DNA of 7,846 nt from Bacillota bacterium (GCA_006226985.1 SBGC01000048.1:1-7846), one strand, 5' to 3'. Shown: positions 1 to 6,531, numbered from the stretch's first letter. Program-made: numbers and translations. The notes: a model not told the origin generated them from the sequence alone.

Positions 1-1050
1 GTTAATCATATTGCAGATATTAAAGAAGATGTTGAATTTTGTTATTGTGAACCAACAAAAGATTTACCTGATGATGTTTACTACTCAGAAAAATGGGGAG
101 TTGGACTCATTGATGATAAAGATTTACTAGGAAAAAACATTATTGAAGTATATTATGTTCATCCTAATTCACCATTTATGGAGATGTATGATAAAGGTGT
201 TGGAACAATTGATTTAACACTAGGTCTTAATACGAGTATTATTCGTATAGCTTATGAAGATCAACCAACATCGCTTTCTAGATATGGCGCGATGAATATG
301 GTTATTGATTTAGAAAACTCAAGTGATATTAGAGAACTTGAATATACAACACCTGGTGGTGGTATCAGAGGATCGATTATCACGACACTCTATTTAATTG
401 GGCTCACCCTCTTGTTTGCTTTACCCATTGGGATAGGTGCAGCACTTTATTTAAATGAATATGCAAAGAAAAACAAATTTACATCACTTGTAAGGTCACT
501 CATTGAAACACTCACAGGTGTACCATCGATTATTTATGGTTTAATGGGACTTGCTGTCTTCGTACCATTTATTGTCAATATTACAGATGCTACAGGTGGA
601 AATATCATATCCGGAGCTATGACATTAGCCGTTATCTTAATGCCAGTCGTCATAAGAACAACAGAGGAATCACTTAAAGTCGTTCCTGATGATTATCGGT
701 TTGCATCACTTGCACTAGGTGCGAGTAAGACACAAACAACCTTCAAGGTCGTATTACCCAATGCTATTCCTGGTATTTTAACTGCTACACTACTCGCTAT
801 TGGTAGAATCATTGGTGAAAGTGCTGCCTTAGTGTTTGCTATCGGAACATCAATTAAAGATGATATCACATTAACAGGACAGTCTACATCACTTGCAGTT
901 CACATTTGGTCGATGATGTCAGATGAACCTGCAAATATTGCATTATCAACGACAATTGCATTAATTATTCTATTTATTGTTTTAATTCTTAATATATCAA
1001 TCAAATTAATTTCCAAGAACTTTATGAAAAGGTATGGTGTAAAAGCATGA
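1..1050 (+). CDS. pstA: Phosphate ABC transporter permease PstA, 5' truncated by window edge
   Basis: Membrane channel subunit of the high-affinity phosphate importer PstSCAB. The frame is open from base 1, giving 349 visible codons; the internal ATG at 178 is not the start. Visible residues from about 118 (PGGGIRGS) onward match the PstA core: a membrane segment near 126-150 ending in [13 protein letters not shown], further segments, and the EAA coupling loop near 230-260 (ASLALGAS then [10 protein letters not shown]), which docks on PstB. The last membrane helix is close to the C-terminus. Ordinary PstA has roughly 290 residues in total; here about 116 extra residues precede the core and the first membrane helix is not yet reached, so an enlarged extracytoplasmic domain lies before the second helix. 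The stop TGA overlaps the pstB start (ATGA), implying translational coupling. A PstC-PstA fusion upstream cannot be excluded. Confidence 0.93.
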   Translation, partial: VNHIADIKEDVEFCYCEPTKDLPDDVYYSEKWGVGLIDDKDLLGKNIIEVYYVHPNSPFMEMYDKGVGTIDLTLGLNTSIIRIAYEDQPTSLSRYGAMNMVIDLENSSDIRELEYTTPGGGIRGSIITTLYLIGLTLLFALPIGIGAALYLNEYAKKNKFTSLVRSLIETLTGVPSIIYGLMGLAVFVPFIVNITDATGGNIISGAMTLAVILMPVVIRTTEESLKVVPDDYRFASLALGASKTQTTFKVVLPNAIPGILTATLLAIGRIIGESAALVFAIGTSIKDDITLTGQSTSLAVHIWSMMSDEPANIALSTTIALIILFIVLILNISIKLISKNFMKRYGVKA

Positions 1051-1814
1051 TGAATTCACAAAATATTGTCTTCAATATTTCAAACTTAAATTTATTCTAT
1101 GGTGAAACCCAAGCACTAAAAAATATAGAAATCCCCATCTACGAAAAAGAAGTTACAGCACTCATCGGACCATCGGGGTGTGGAAAGTCTACATTTCTAA
1201 GAACGCTTAATCGTATGAATGATTTAATTGATTCGTGTAAAATAGAAGGAGACATCTCTTATCACGACCAAAATATCTATGCATCATCGATGAATGTCTT
1301 TGGCCTAAGAAAAAAAGTAGGTATGGTATTTCAAAAGCCAAATCCTTTCCCAATGAGTATCTATGATAACATTACCTATGGACCAAAATGTCAAGGGGTA
1401 AAAAACAAAGAAGAATTGTATCAAATTGTCAAAACGTCACTTGAGCAAGCTGCATTATGGGATGAGGTAAAAGATCGTCTTAAAGAATCAGCATTATCTC
1501 TATCAGGCGGACAGCAACAAAGATTATGCATCGCACGAACGATTGCTATGAAGCCTGAAGTGATTCTAATGGATGAACCAACATCCGCACTAGACCCAGT
1601 AGCAACCGCTAAAATCGAAGATTTAATCATCGATTTAAAGAAAAATTATACGATCATTATAGTCACACACAACATGCAACAAGCTGCACGTATTAGTGAT
1701 AAAACAGCATTTTTCCTTTTAGGAGAACTTATTGAGTACGGTGATACAGCAAAAGTATTCTCAACACCAAATCACAAAAAAACGGAAGAGTACATTACCG
1801 GAAGATTCGGTTAA
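1047..1814 (+). CDS. pstB: Phosphate ABC transporter ATP-binding protein PstB
   Basis: Cytoplasmic ATPase that powers phosphate import through the PstC/PstA channel. The 255-residue length is normal for PstB. All ABC motifs are intact: Walker [10 protein letters not shown] at residues 41-49 followed by the PstB-typical [11 protein letters not shown]-loop at Q96 in [16 protein letters not shown], signature LSGGQQQR at 152-159, Walker [13 protein letters not shown] at 173-184, and the H-loop histidine H208 in VTHN. The gene begins with ATGATG; the first ATG overlaps the pstA stop, while the second (1050) would start one codon later. There is no strong Shine-Dalgarno motif close by, so coupling to pstA translation is likely. 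phoU follows 23 bases after the stop. An antisense reading frame inside this gene (1421-1630) is a shadow. Confidence 0.97.
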   Translation: MMNSQNIVFNISNLNLFYGETQALKNIEIPIYEKEVTALIGPSGCGKSTFLRTLNRMNDLIDSCKIEGDISYHDQNIYASSMNVFGLRKKVGMVFQKPNPFPMSIYDNITYGPKCQGVKNKEELYQIVKTSLEQAALWDEVKDRLKESALSLSGGQQQRLCIARTIAMKPEVILMDEPTSALDPVATAKIEDLIIDLKKNYTIIIVTHNMQQAARISDKTAFFLLGELIEYGDTAKVFSTPNHKKTEEYITGRFG

Positions 1815-1837
1815 TGGTATAATAGAGGTAAATAAAA

Positions 1838-2500
1838 ATGACACTTAGAGCATCATTAATGGCTTCAATTGAAGCCCTCAAAAAAGAAGTAGCACTTATG
1901 GCAGATTATGCACTTTCAAATTTAAAAGAGGGATTAAAATCATTTAAAACAAACGATTTTGATCTTGCAAAAGAAGTCATGAGAAAAGATGAAGAAGTCG
2001 ACCGTTATGAAGAAGAAATCGCTAAACAAGCACTTAAAATTATCTGGAAAGAGCAGCCAGTAGCTAGCGACCTTCGACTTGTAACAGGTATCTTAAAACT
2101 GATTACAGATTTAGAGCGTATCGGGGATCATGCATCTGATATCGCTGAAATGACACTACATTTGGAAAACACGAGAAATCAAAGAGTTATGCCAATTAGT
2201 ACACAAATGAGCGAAATCGTCGAAGAGATGGTTTTAATGAGCATTCGTGCACTTGTACAAGTCGATGATAATCTTGCAAAAAAAGTCATTTCTAGAGATG
2301 ATGAAGTCGATGAACTTTTTCAAAAACTCATTTTGAAGATGACAAATGAACTTAAAAACGAAAAAATCGATCCCAATGAAGCCATCTATACACTCATGGT
2401 TGCTAAATATTTAGAACGTGTTGGTGATCATGCAGTCAACATTGCAGAATGGATTATCTTTATGGTGAGTGGAACACATAAAAATACATTATTATTTTAG
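1838..2500 (+). CDS. phoU: Phosphate signalling protein PhoU
   Basis: Negative regulator linking the Pst importer to the PhoR kinase; it also limits phosphate uptake. The 220-residue protein is almost entirely helical with two tandem PhoU repeats. Each carries the acidic motif (KDEEVDRYEEEI near residues 50-61; RDDEVDELFQKL in the second half) and the ERxGDHAxxIAE motif (residues 93-104 and 193-204) that in known PhoU structures form metal-cluster sites. Start ATG 1838 is preceded by AGAGGT at 1824-1829, an acceptable Shine-Dalgarno sequence. It sits between pstB and the two-component genes, the expected place for a protein that connects transporter and kinase. It has normal family length and no missing key residues. 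Confidence 0.96.
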   Translation: MTLRASLMASIEALKKEVALMADYALSNLKEGLKSFKTNDFDLAKEVMRKDEEVDRYEEEIAKQALKIIWKEQPVASDLRLVTGILKLITDLERIGDHASDIAEMTLHLENTRNQRVMPISTQMSEIVEEMVLMSIRALVQVDDNLAKKVISRDDEVDELFQKLILKMTNELKNEKIDPNEAIYTLMVAKYLERVGDHAVNIAEWIIFMVSGTHKNTLLF

Positions 2501-2509
2501 GAGTGAAGC

Positions 2510-3175
2510 ATGGCAACTATCTATTTTCTTGAAGATGATCAATCCATTGGATATATCATTGAAAAAACAATTGAACACGCAGGTCTAAAAGGTATCGGTT
2601 TTCAACGAATCGAAGATTTTATGCATGCATTAAAAAAACATATGCCAGACATGATTTTACTTGATATTATGCTACCTGATGGATCTGGTCTTGATGTATT
2701 AAAAAATATACGTTCATTTAATAAAGATGTACCTATTATGATGATATCAGCTCTTCAATCAGAAATGGATAAAGTCATTGCACTTGATTTAGGTGCAGAC
2801 GATTACATGACAAAACCTTTTGGTGTTCTTGAAATGACGTCAAGAATTCAAGCAAGATTGAGAACGAAAGATATTCATCATCAAATAATTCAAGTAGGTA
2901 ATGTCAGTATTGATGATCAAAAACATTCATGTACGATAGATAAAACGGATGTTTATTTAACTAACAAAGAATATAGTATTTTAAAACTTCTCATGAAAAA
3001 TAAGAATAAAGTCATGCAAAAAGAAGTGATTTTTCAAAATGTTTGGGAAACAAACTTCATGGGAGAAACGCGAACTTTAGATATGCACATCAAATCTTTA
3101 AGACAAAAATTACTCGAAAATAATGCTGACATTGAAATACAAACCATACGATCAGTAGGATACCAAATCATATGA
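2510..3175 (+). CDS. phoP: OmpR/PhoB-family response regulator, phosphate regulon (PhoP type)
   Basis: DNA-binding response regulator, 221 residues. The receiver domain (about 2-117) has the acidic pocket E8/D9/D10, phosphoacceptor D52 in LLDIMLPDGSG, S80 in the switch position and K102 in the TKPF motif. A winged-helix domain follows from about 125 to the end, with the recognition helix region RTLDMHIKSLRQKL and the C-terminal wing ending IRSVGYQII. AGGAG at 2499-2503, overlapping the phoU stop codon, sets the ATG at 2510. The stop TGA overlaps the kinase start (ATGA). Its place right after pstA-pstB-phoU and before a PhoR-like kinase makes it the likely activator of this operon under phosphate starvation. 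The family assignment is certain; the phosphate role is inferred from context. Confidence 0.93.
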   Translation: MATIYFLEDDQSIGYIIEKTIEHAGLKGIGFQRIEDFMHALKKHMPDMILLDIMLPDGSGLDVLKNIRSFNKDVPIMMISALQSEMDKVIALDLGADDYMTKPFGVLEMTSRIQARLRTKDIHHQIIQVGNVSIDDQKHSCTIDKTDVYLTNKEYSILKLLMKNKNKVMQKEVIFQNVWETNFMGETRTLDMHIKSLRQKLLENNADIEIQTIRSVGYQII

Positions 3176-4848
3176 AAAAAACAGTTATAAAAAACAATAT
3201 ATTGCTTTTACTAGGCGTTTTTCTATTGTTTTTTGTGCTGTTTTTTTATGTCCTTTATTACTACGAAAAAAATCAACAAAAAGAGTATATGACCTATATT
3301 GTTGAAGATATGAAATTGGCATATGAGATGTATGATGGTGAATTAAATAGCTTTATCACAGACTATGATGATGATGAAAGACGCATCACCATTTTAGATG
3401 CTCAAGGTTTTGTTTTAGCGGATACACACGATGAAGTAGTAGGTACAGATAAGAGTTCCAGACCAGAAATAAAAGACATTGGTTCAGTATTTACAAGACG
3501 ATCCAAAACAATTGATCGCGACTTAATCTATATTGCAACATATGTTGATGATGGCAACATCCTAAGAGTTTCTATATCACTTTCTCCAATACTTACTGTT
3601 TATGAAAATGTTATTCTTATCTTTTCTATTGGTGGGCTCGCTTTAATGGTTTTATACTATTTAGCATTACAAAAAATTAACAAAAACTTGTTAAATCCTT
3701 GGATACAGGTGAAAAACGGACTCATCGCACTAAATCAAGGGAAATATCAAATGATGTCACTGATTAGTCCCTATCCAGAAATCAATCAGATTATGCATGA
3801 AATGAACCAGATCAATCTTGAAACACAAAAAAATCTACACCAAATTACATCCTATCAGTTACAGCTAGATAAAATTCTTAATGAAATGAAACAAGGCGTC
3901 GTCCTCTTTAACCATAAAGAAGAAATTATATATTATAATGCGGATGCACAAAAACTCTTTGATTTGAATGAGCAATCCTTATTTATACCCAGCTATCAAA
4001 TCATTAGAAGCCCACTCATTCATGAAGGATTAGATTTAGCGAATATAAAAGATCAGTCATCTTCGTTTGACATTGAACATAAAAATAGAACGATTGAATG
4101 CAAGATATTACCATTACAAAGCAAATACCAAGCTTCTACAACACCCACAGTATTATTACTACTCACTGATGTTAGTCAACAACGCTTGATGGAACAGATG
4201 AAAAAAGATTTTTTTGCACATGCTTCACATGAGTTAAAGAGCCCTTTAACAGCGATTAAAGGTCACGCTGAACTTATTATGCATGATATGGTAAAAGCAG
4301 ATGAAGTGAAGAAGAGCACTCATCAAATTATTCAACAAACAGAAATGATGTCACTTCTTGTTGAAGATATGCTTATGCTTTCTCGACTTGAAAACTTAAA
4401 AGAGATTCCGGAAGAAACGTATCAGCTTGATATGATTCTAAAAGAAGTCATGACACAATTAAATCAATTAATAACTCAAAAAAAGATCAATATACATCTC
4501 GATATTGAAAAAGCAGAAATGAAATGTGATCAGCTGGATATACAAAAGTTATTTAAAAATATCATTGAAAATGCGGTTAAGTATAGTGAGCAAGAAAAGG
4601 ATATTTGGGTTACTCTTAAGCAAGATAAAGAACGTATTGTATTCATCGTAAAAGACCAAGGAATTGGTATAAGTAGTGAACACCAACAACGTGTCTTCGA
4701 AAGATTTTACCGTGTAGATAAAGGTCGCCTAGATAATGGAACAGGGCTTGGTTTAGCCATTGTCAAGCATATCGTTATGAAGTATCATGGAGAGCTCAAC
4801 TTGCAATCTAGCCTTGGTAAAGGAACTACAATCATTATAAAAATATAA
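3172..4848 (+). CDS. phoR: PhoR-type membrane sensor histidine kinase
   Basis: Sensor kinase partner of the preceding regulator, 558 residues. Order: membrane helix 1 (about 10-31); extracytoplasmic domain of about 110 residues (32-143) with the strand pattern RITILDAQGFVLAD (71-84) and RPEI (97-100) seen in PhoR-group sensors; membrane helix 2 (about 146-166); a degenerate HAMP-like linker and coiled coil (about 168-232); a cytoplasmic PAS-like domain (about 233-335); HisKA with phosphoacceptor H353 in HASHELKSPL; and HATPase_c with the N box (N463, N467), G1 box DQGIGI (495-500), F box ERFYRVD (510-516) and G2 box GTGLGL (523-528). All catalytic motifs are present. Translation probably couples to the regulator gene by the ATGA overlap. 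The gene ends 7 bases before a terminator hairpin. What the ectodomain senses is unknown; in PhoU-containing systems the Pst complex usually supplies the signal. Confidence 0.93.
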   Translation: MKKTVIKNNILLLLGVFLLFFVLFFYVLYYYEKNQQKEYMTYIVEDMKLAYEMYDGELNSFITDYDDDERRITILDAQGFVLADTHDEVVGTDKSSRPEIKDIGSVFTRRSKTIDRDLIYIATYVDDGNILRVSISLSPILTVYENVILIFSIGGLALMVLYYLALQKINKNLLNPWIQVKNGLIALNQGKYQMMSLISPYPEINQIMHEMNQINLETQKNLHQITSYQLQLDKILNEMKQGVVLFNHKEEIIYYNADAQKLFDLNEQSLFIPSYQIIRSPLIHEGLDLANIKDQSSSFDIEHKNRTIECKILPLQSKYQASTTPTVLLLLTDVSQQRLMEQMKKDFFAHASHELKSPLTAIKGHAELIMHDMVKADEVKKSTHQIIQQTEMMSLLVEDMLMLSRLENLKEIPEETYQLDMILKEVMTQLNQLITQKKINIHLDIEKAEMKCDQLDIQKLFKNIIENAVKYSEQEKDIWVTLKQDKERIVFIVKDQGIGISSEHQQRVFERFYRVDKGRLDNGTGLGLAIVKHIVMKYHGELNLQSSLGKGTTIIIKI

Positions 4849-4855
4849 AATAAAA

Positions 4856-4886
4856 AAACGATGAGTTTATCATCGTTTATTTTTTT
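4856..4886 (+). terminator. Intrinsic terminator of the pst-pho operon, bidirectional
   Basis: The 9-bp perfect stem AAACGATGA (4856-4864) / TCATCGTTT (4870-4878) has the 5-base loop GTTTA and is followed by TATTTTTTT. It closes the phosphate operon just after the kinase stop. Read from the other strand, the same stem is followed by a U run (A tract at 4852-4858), so it can also stop the tRNA-Trp transcript that arrives from the right. Confidence 0.85.
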
Positions 4887-4888
4887 AG

Positions 4889-4963
4889 TGGCAGGAGTAG
4901 CAGGATTCGAACCCGCACCGACGGTTTTGGAGACCGCTATGCTACCGTTGACACCATACTCCT
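4889..4963 (-). tRNA. tRNA-Trp (anticodon CCA)
   Basis: The full cloverleaf reads on the minus strand. The acceptor stem AGGAGTA (from 4963) pairs with TACTCCT, followed by discriminator G and an encoded CCA (4889-4891). The anticodon stem is GCGGT/ACCGT with loop CTCCAAA; anticodon CCA lies at 4930-4928. The T arm is GCGGG-TTCGAAT-CCTGC. The CCA anticodon reads only UGG, so UGA is not a tryptophan codon here, in agreement with UGA stops in two neighbouring genes. Confidence 0.97.
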
Positions 4964-4976
4964 AAGCGCATAAATA

Positions 4977-5005
4977 AGTATAACAAACAAAAAATTAAAA
5001 TGCAA
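4977..5005 (-). promoter_or_regulatory. Promoter of tRNA-Trp
   Basis: On the minus strand, -35 TTGCAT (5005-5000) and -10 TATACT (4982-4977) are separated by exactly 17 bases. The start of transcription is expected near 4970, a few bases upstream of the mature tRNA 5' end. It fits in the short gap after the terminator of the upstream gene. Confidence 0.8.
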
Positions 5006-5014
5006 TCCATAAAG

Positions 5015-5041
5015 AAAAAAAGATGGAAATTATTTTCCATC
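5015..5041 (-). terminator. Intrinsic terminator overlapping the end of the membrane-protein gene
   Basis: On the minus strand the stem GATGGAAA (5041-5034) / TTTCCATC (5029-5022) has a 4-base loop and is followed by seven U (A tract 5021-5015). The stop codon TAA (5032-5030) lies in the loop and the last sense codons form the left arm, so the hairpin is part coding and leaves almost no 3' untranslated region. Confidence 0.85.
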
Positions 5042-6013
5042 CTTTTCATTTTGATCAGGTTCTTTAAATATAGATTCTGCTGTAACAGTTCTTGTTTGAG
5101 ATGTTGTATCGATTTTTTTAAATCTTCTTTTCTCCATAACTTTTTTGTGGAAGAATAAGAAATAAGTAATAACGATGATGACTAAAACATAAATGATAAG
5201 TGCTCTCCAAATATACCAATTATATCTATTTAAGTTAAACTGTTCAGTGGATAGACCAAACGTTGTTAATTCACTTTCAGATGGTGTAGGTTCACTAAAA
5301 TTTGATCGGAGTTGATAATCCACTGGATCAATTTCAAAATCGAGAACTTTAATCAATCCTGGTGATTCACTCGTTATATTGTTAGCTGCAACAAATAAAG
5401 GAATTTCTAAATACTCATACGTTCCATTACTATTCTTATCACCAACAGAATATAAAACCTCAATTTTTGTTATGTGTGCGAAAACATCTTCTTCATCAGG
5501 AACTTTTAAATAATCCTTTGCATCATAGAGAGCTAAATAGGAAAGTGAAGCTGTTTGATCGGGATTATAGGTAACCGTAATTTCATCATATAAATTTTCA
5601 CTGTTTCCAGGTTTATAGGTTTCTCTATCTAAGGTAACATTAATTTGCAGTGATGGATCATCAATCACATTGTTTTCCTCATCTTTGACTGAAAACTCAT
5701 AAATATAAATTAAAAATCCATCGACTTTTTCATCACCAAAAGTTTTACCAATAGCATATATACCCATTTTGAACGTTACATCGGGATGATCACCTTCATC
5801 AACGTAATAAAATGGATCACTTTGAATGTAATCTAAATACTCTAATGTACTAAGTCCTTTTAAATACTCTGGCAAATTGGACTCCTCACCAACCATATTT
5901 TCTTTAATAAAAGCGGTATATCCGTTAGATGCTCCTGTCAACATGACAAAGAAAGAAGCTAACAAGACAAATATCAAATAAATAAAACGGCCAACCCACT
6001 TCAACATAATCAT
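5030..6013 (-). CDS. Unrecognised membrane-anchored protein with large extracytoplasmic domain
   Basis: I do not recognise this protein. It has 327 residues from ATG 6013. A hydrophobic segment near residues 8-28 (preceded by K5 and R9) acts as signal or anchor. About 240 acidic, Asp/Glu/Asn/Thr-rich residues (29-268) follow that look beta-rich and should be outside the cell. A second membrane helix spans about 269-288, then a 39-residue basic-then-polar cytoplasmic tail (HKKVMEKRRFKK onward). No catalytic motif or cysteine pair is evident. Start choice: AGGA at 6025-6022 lies 8 bases before ATG 6013; GTG 6016 and ATG 6007 in the same frame are alternatives. It has its own promoter and terminator, so it is a single-gene unit, transcribed away from the tRNA-His/Gln cluster. 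A surface-exposed or cell-envelope role is inference only. Confidence 0.85.
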   Translation of the reverse strand: MIMLKWVGRFIYLIFVLLASFFVMLTGASNGYTAFIKENMVGEESNLPEYLKGLSTLEYLDYIQSDPFYYVDEGDHPDVTFKMGIYAIGKTFGDEKVDGFLIYIYEFSVKDEENNVIDDPSLQINVTLDRETYKPGNSENLYDEITVTYNPDQTASLSYLALYDAKDYLKVPDEEDVFAHITKIEVLYSVGDKNSNGTYEYLEIPLFVAANNITSESPGLIKVLDFEIDPVDYQLRSNFSEPTPSESELTTFGLSTEQFNLNRYNWYIWRALIIYVLVIIVITYFLFFHKKVMEKRRFKKIDTTSQTRTVTAESIFKEPDQNEKDGK

Positions 6014-6017
6014 CACA

Positions 6018-6025
6018 CCTTTCCT
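6018..6025 (-). promoter_or_regulatory. Shine-Dalgarno site choosing the start of the membrane-protein gene
   Basis: AGGAAAGG reads on the minus strand (6025-6018). AGGA is 8 bases from ATG 6013, a good spacing. GTG 6016 would have only 5 bases, while ATG 6007 would be 10 bases from the AAAGG part. ATG 6013 is therefore preferred. Confidence 0.65.
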
Positions 6026-6029
6026 AAAT

Positions 6030-6058
6030 AGAATACTAGAATTCTAAAGAATTCACAA
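6030..6058 (-). promoter_or_regulatory. Promoter of the membrane-protein gene, with palindrome in the spacer
   Basis: On the minus strand, -35 TTGTGA (6058-6053) and -10 TATTCT (6035-6030) are separated by 17 bases. Most of the spacer, plus two bases of the -35 box, is the palindrome GAATTCT-AA-AGAATTC (6039-6054). It is located immediately upstream of the Shine-Dalgarno site, leaving a very short 5' leader of roughly 10 bases. Confidence 0.65.
6039..6054. repeat. Perfect 16-bp inverted repeat, possible operator
   Basis: GAATTCT (6039-6045) and AGAATTC (6048-6054) are perfect inverted arms with 2 bases between them; each arm contains the self-complementary GAATTC. It sits between the -35 and -10 boxes of the divergent minus-strand promoter, a typical place for a repressor dimer. 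It is not followed by a T tract in either direction, so it is not a terminator. Confidence 0.55.
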
Positions 6059-6086
6059 TCAAAAATAAAAATTTACATAATTTCAC

Positions 6087-6114
6087 TTTACAAAAACCCA
6101 ATTTATTGTATAAT
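6087..6114 (+). promoter_or_regulatory. Promoter of the tRNA-His/tRNA-Gln unit
   Basis: -35 TTTACA (6087-6092), a 16-base spacer, and consensus -10 TATAAT (6109-6114). The transcription start is expected near 6121, about 13 bases before the mature tRNA-His. It is divergent from the membrane-protein promoter, with about 29 bases between the two -35 boxes. Confidence 0.85.
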
Positions 6115-6133
6115 AGTAATTGCGCTATGACTT

Positions 6134-6210
6134 GGCGGCCGTGGCGAAGCGGTAAACGCATCGGATTGTGGCTCCGACACTGGAGGGTTCAACTCCCTTC
6201 GGCCGCCCCA
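6134..6210 (+). tRNA. tRNA-His (anticodon GTG)
   Basis: Acceptor GCGGCCG (6135-6141) pairs with CGGCCGC (6200-6206). The extra encoded G-1 (6134) opposite C73 (6207) is the hallmark of histidine tRNA, and CCA is encoded at 6208-6210. Anticodon stem TCGGA/TCCGA encloses loop TTGTGGC with anticodon GTG at 6168-6170. T arm GAGGG-TTCAACT-CCCTT. tRNA-Gln follows after 10 bases. Confidence 0.97.
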
Positions 6211-6220
6211 AATAGCAGAC

Positions 6221-6294
6221 AGGCCCATAGCCAAGGGGTAAGGCAAGGGACTTTGACTCCCTCATCGTTGGTTCAAATCCAGCTGGGCCTGCCA
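6221..6294 (+). tRNA. tRNA-Gln (anticodon TTG)
   Basis: Acceptor AGGCCCA (6221-6227) pairs with TGGGCCT (6284-6290); discriminator G and encoded CCA (6292-6294) follow. Anticodon stem AGGGA/TCCCT, loop CTTTGAC, anticodon TTG at 6253-6255. It lies 10 bases after tRNA-His and shares its promoter. It is the main glutamine tRNA, suited to the CAA codons that dominate the local genes. Confidence 0.97.
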
Positions 6295-6303
6295 TTACTT
6301 ACT

Positions 6304-6327
6304 ACAGGATAACTATCCTGTTTTTTT
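6304..6327 (+). terminator. Intrinsic terminator of the tRNA-His/tRNA-Gln unit
   Basis: Stem ACAGGAT (6304-6310) / ATCCTGT (6315-6321), loop AACT, followed by a run of seven T (6321-6327). It lies 10 bases after the CCA of tRNA-Gln(TTG). Confidence 0.85.
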
Positions 6328-6356
6328 ATTTTTCATAGCACAAAATCATATGCTAA

Positions 6357-6365
6357 TGTTATAAT
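6357..6365 (+). promoter_or_regulatory. Extended -10 promoter of tRNA-Gln(CTG)
   Basis: TGTTATAAT: a TG one base before a consensus -10 TATAAT (6360-6365). No good -35 hexamer lies 16-18 bases upstream, which fits an extended -10 promoter. The transcription start is expected near 6372, just ahead of the tRNA at 6379. The terminator just upstream makes a separate promoter necessary. Confidence 0.7.
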
Positions 6366-6378
6366 GATTTTAGCATTT

Positions 6379-6452
6379 AGGGCTATAGCCAAGCGGTAAG
6401 GCAGAAGGCTCTGACCCTTCGATCGTTGGTTCGAATCCAGCTAGCCCTGCCA
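6379..6452 (+). tRNA. tRNA-Gln (anticodon CTG)
   Basis: Acceptor AGGGCTA (6379-6385) pairs with TAGCCCT (6442-6448); discriminator G and encoded CCA (6450-6452) follow. Anticodon stem GAAGG/CCTTC, loop CTCTGAC, anticodon CTG at 6411-6413. The D arm and T arm are nearly identical to the TTG isoacceptor just upstream, so the pair probably arose by duplication. It should read CAG only. No terminator hairpin is visible before the next gene. Confidence 0.96.
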
Positions 6453-6515
6453 TATATCTTTAAATAAAAAGTCTATTAAAAAAGTAATCATCTATCCATC
6501 CTTATATTATAGGTT

Positions 6516-6521
6516 AGGAGG
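6516..6521 (+). promoter_or_regulatory. Consensus Shine-Dalgarno site of the Ig-like repeat protein gene
   Basis: AGGAGG lies 10 bases before ATG 6532 and fixes the start. It is the best ribosome binding site in the window. No -35/-10 pair of comparable quality is visible in 6453-6515; TATATT or TATTAT at 6503-6510 could be a -10 without a recognisable -35. Confidence 0.8.
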
Positions 6522-6531
6522 ATTATTCACT

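Noticed and set aside
178..1050. ATG 178 as the start of pstA
   Set aside because: The frame is open back to base 1 with protein-like composition and there is no Shine-Dalgarno motif before 178; the gene begins outside the window.
1421..1630. Antisense reading frame of 69 codons inside pstB
   Set aside because: It lies wholly over conserved PstB motifs, has no recognisable product and no ribosome binding site; a shadow frame.
1795..1823. TATAAT at 1818-1823 as an internal promoter for phoU
   Set aside because: Transcription would start near 1830, after the phoU Shine-Dalgarno sequence (1824-1829), and the -35 region is poor.
6014..6016. GTG 6016 as the start of the membrane-protein gene
   Set aside because: An ATG directly follows with better spacing from AGGA; the difference is one residue and cannot be settled from sequence alone.
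6072..6092. TTTACA repeats (6072, 6087) as a PhoP box
   Set aside because: The repeats are 15 bases apart rather than the 11-base period of known PhoP boxes, and the second is the -35 box of a tRNA promoter.
6106..6312. 68-codon frame across the tRNA cluster
   Set aside because: It is made of tRNA-His and tRNA-Gln sequence and starts within the -10 promoter box; not a gene.
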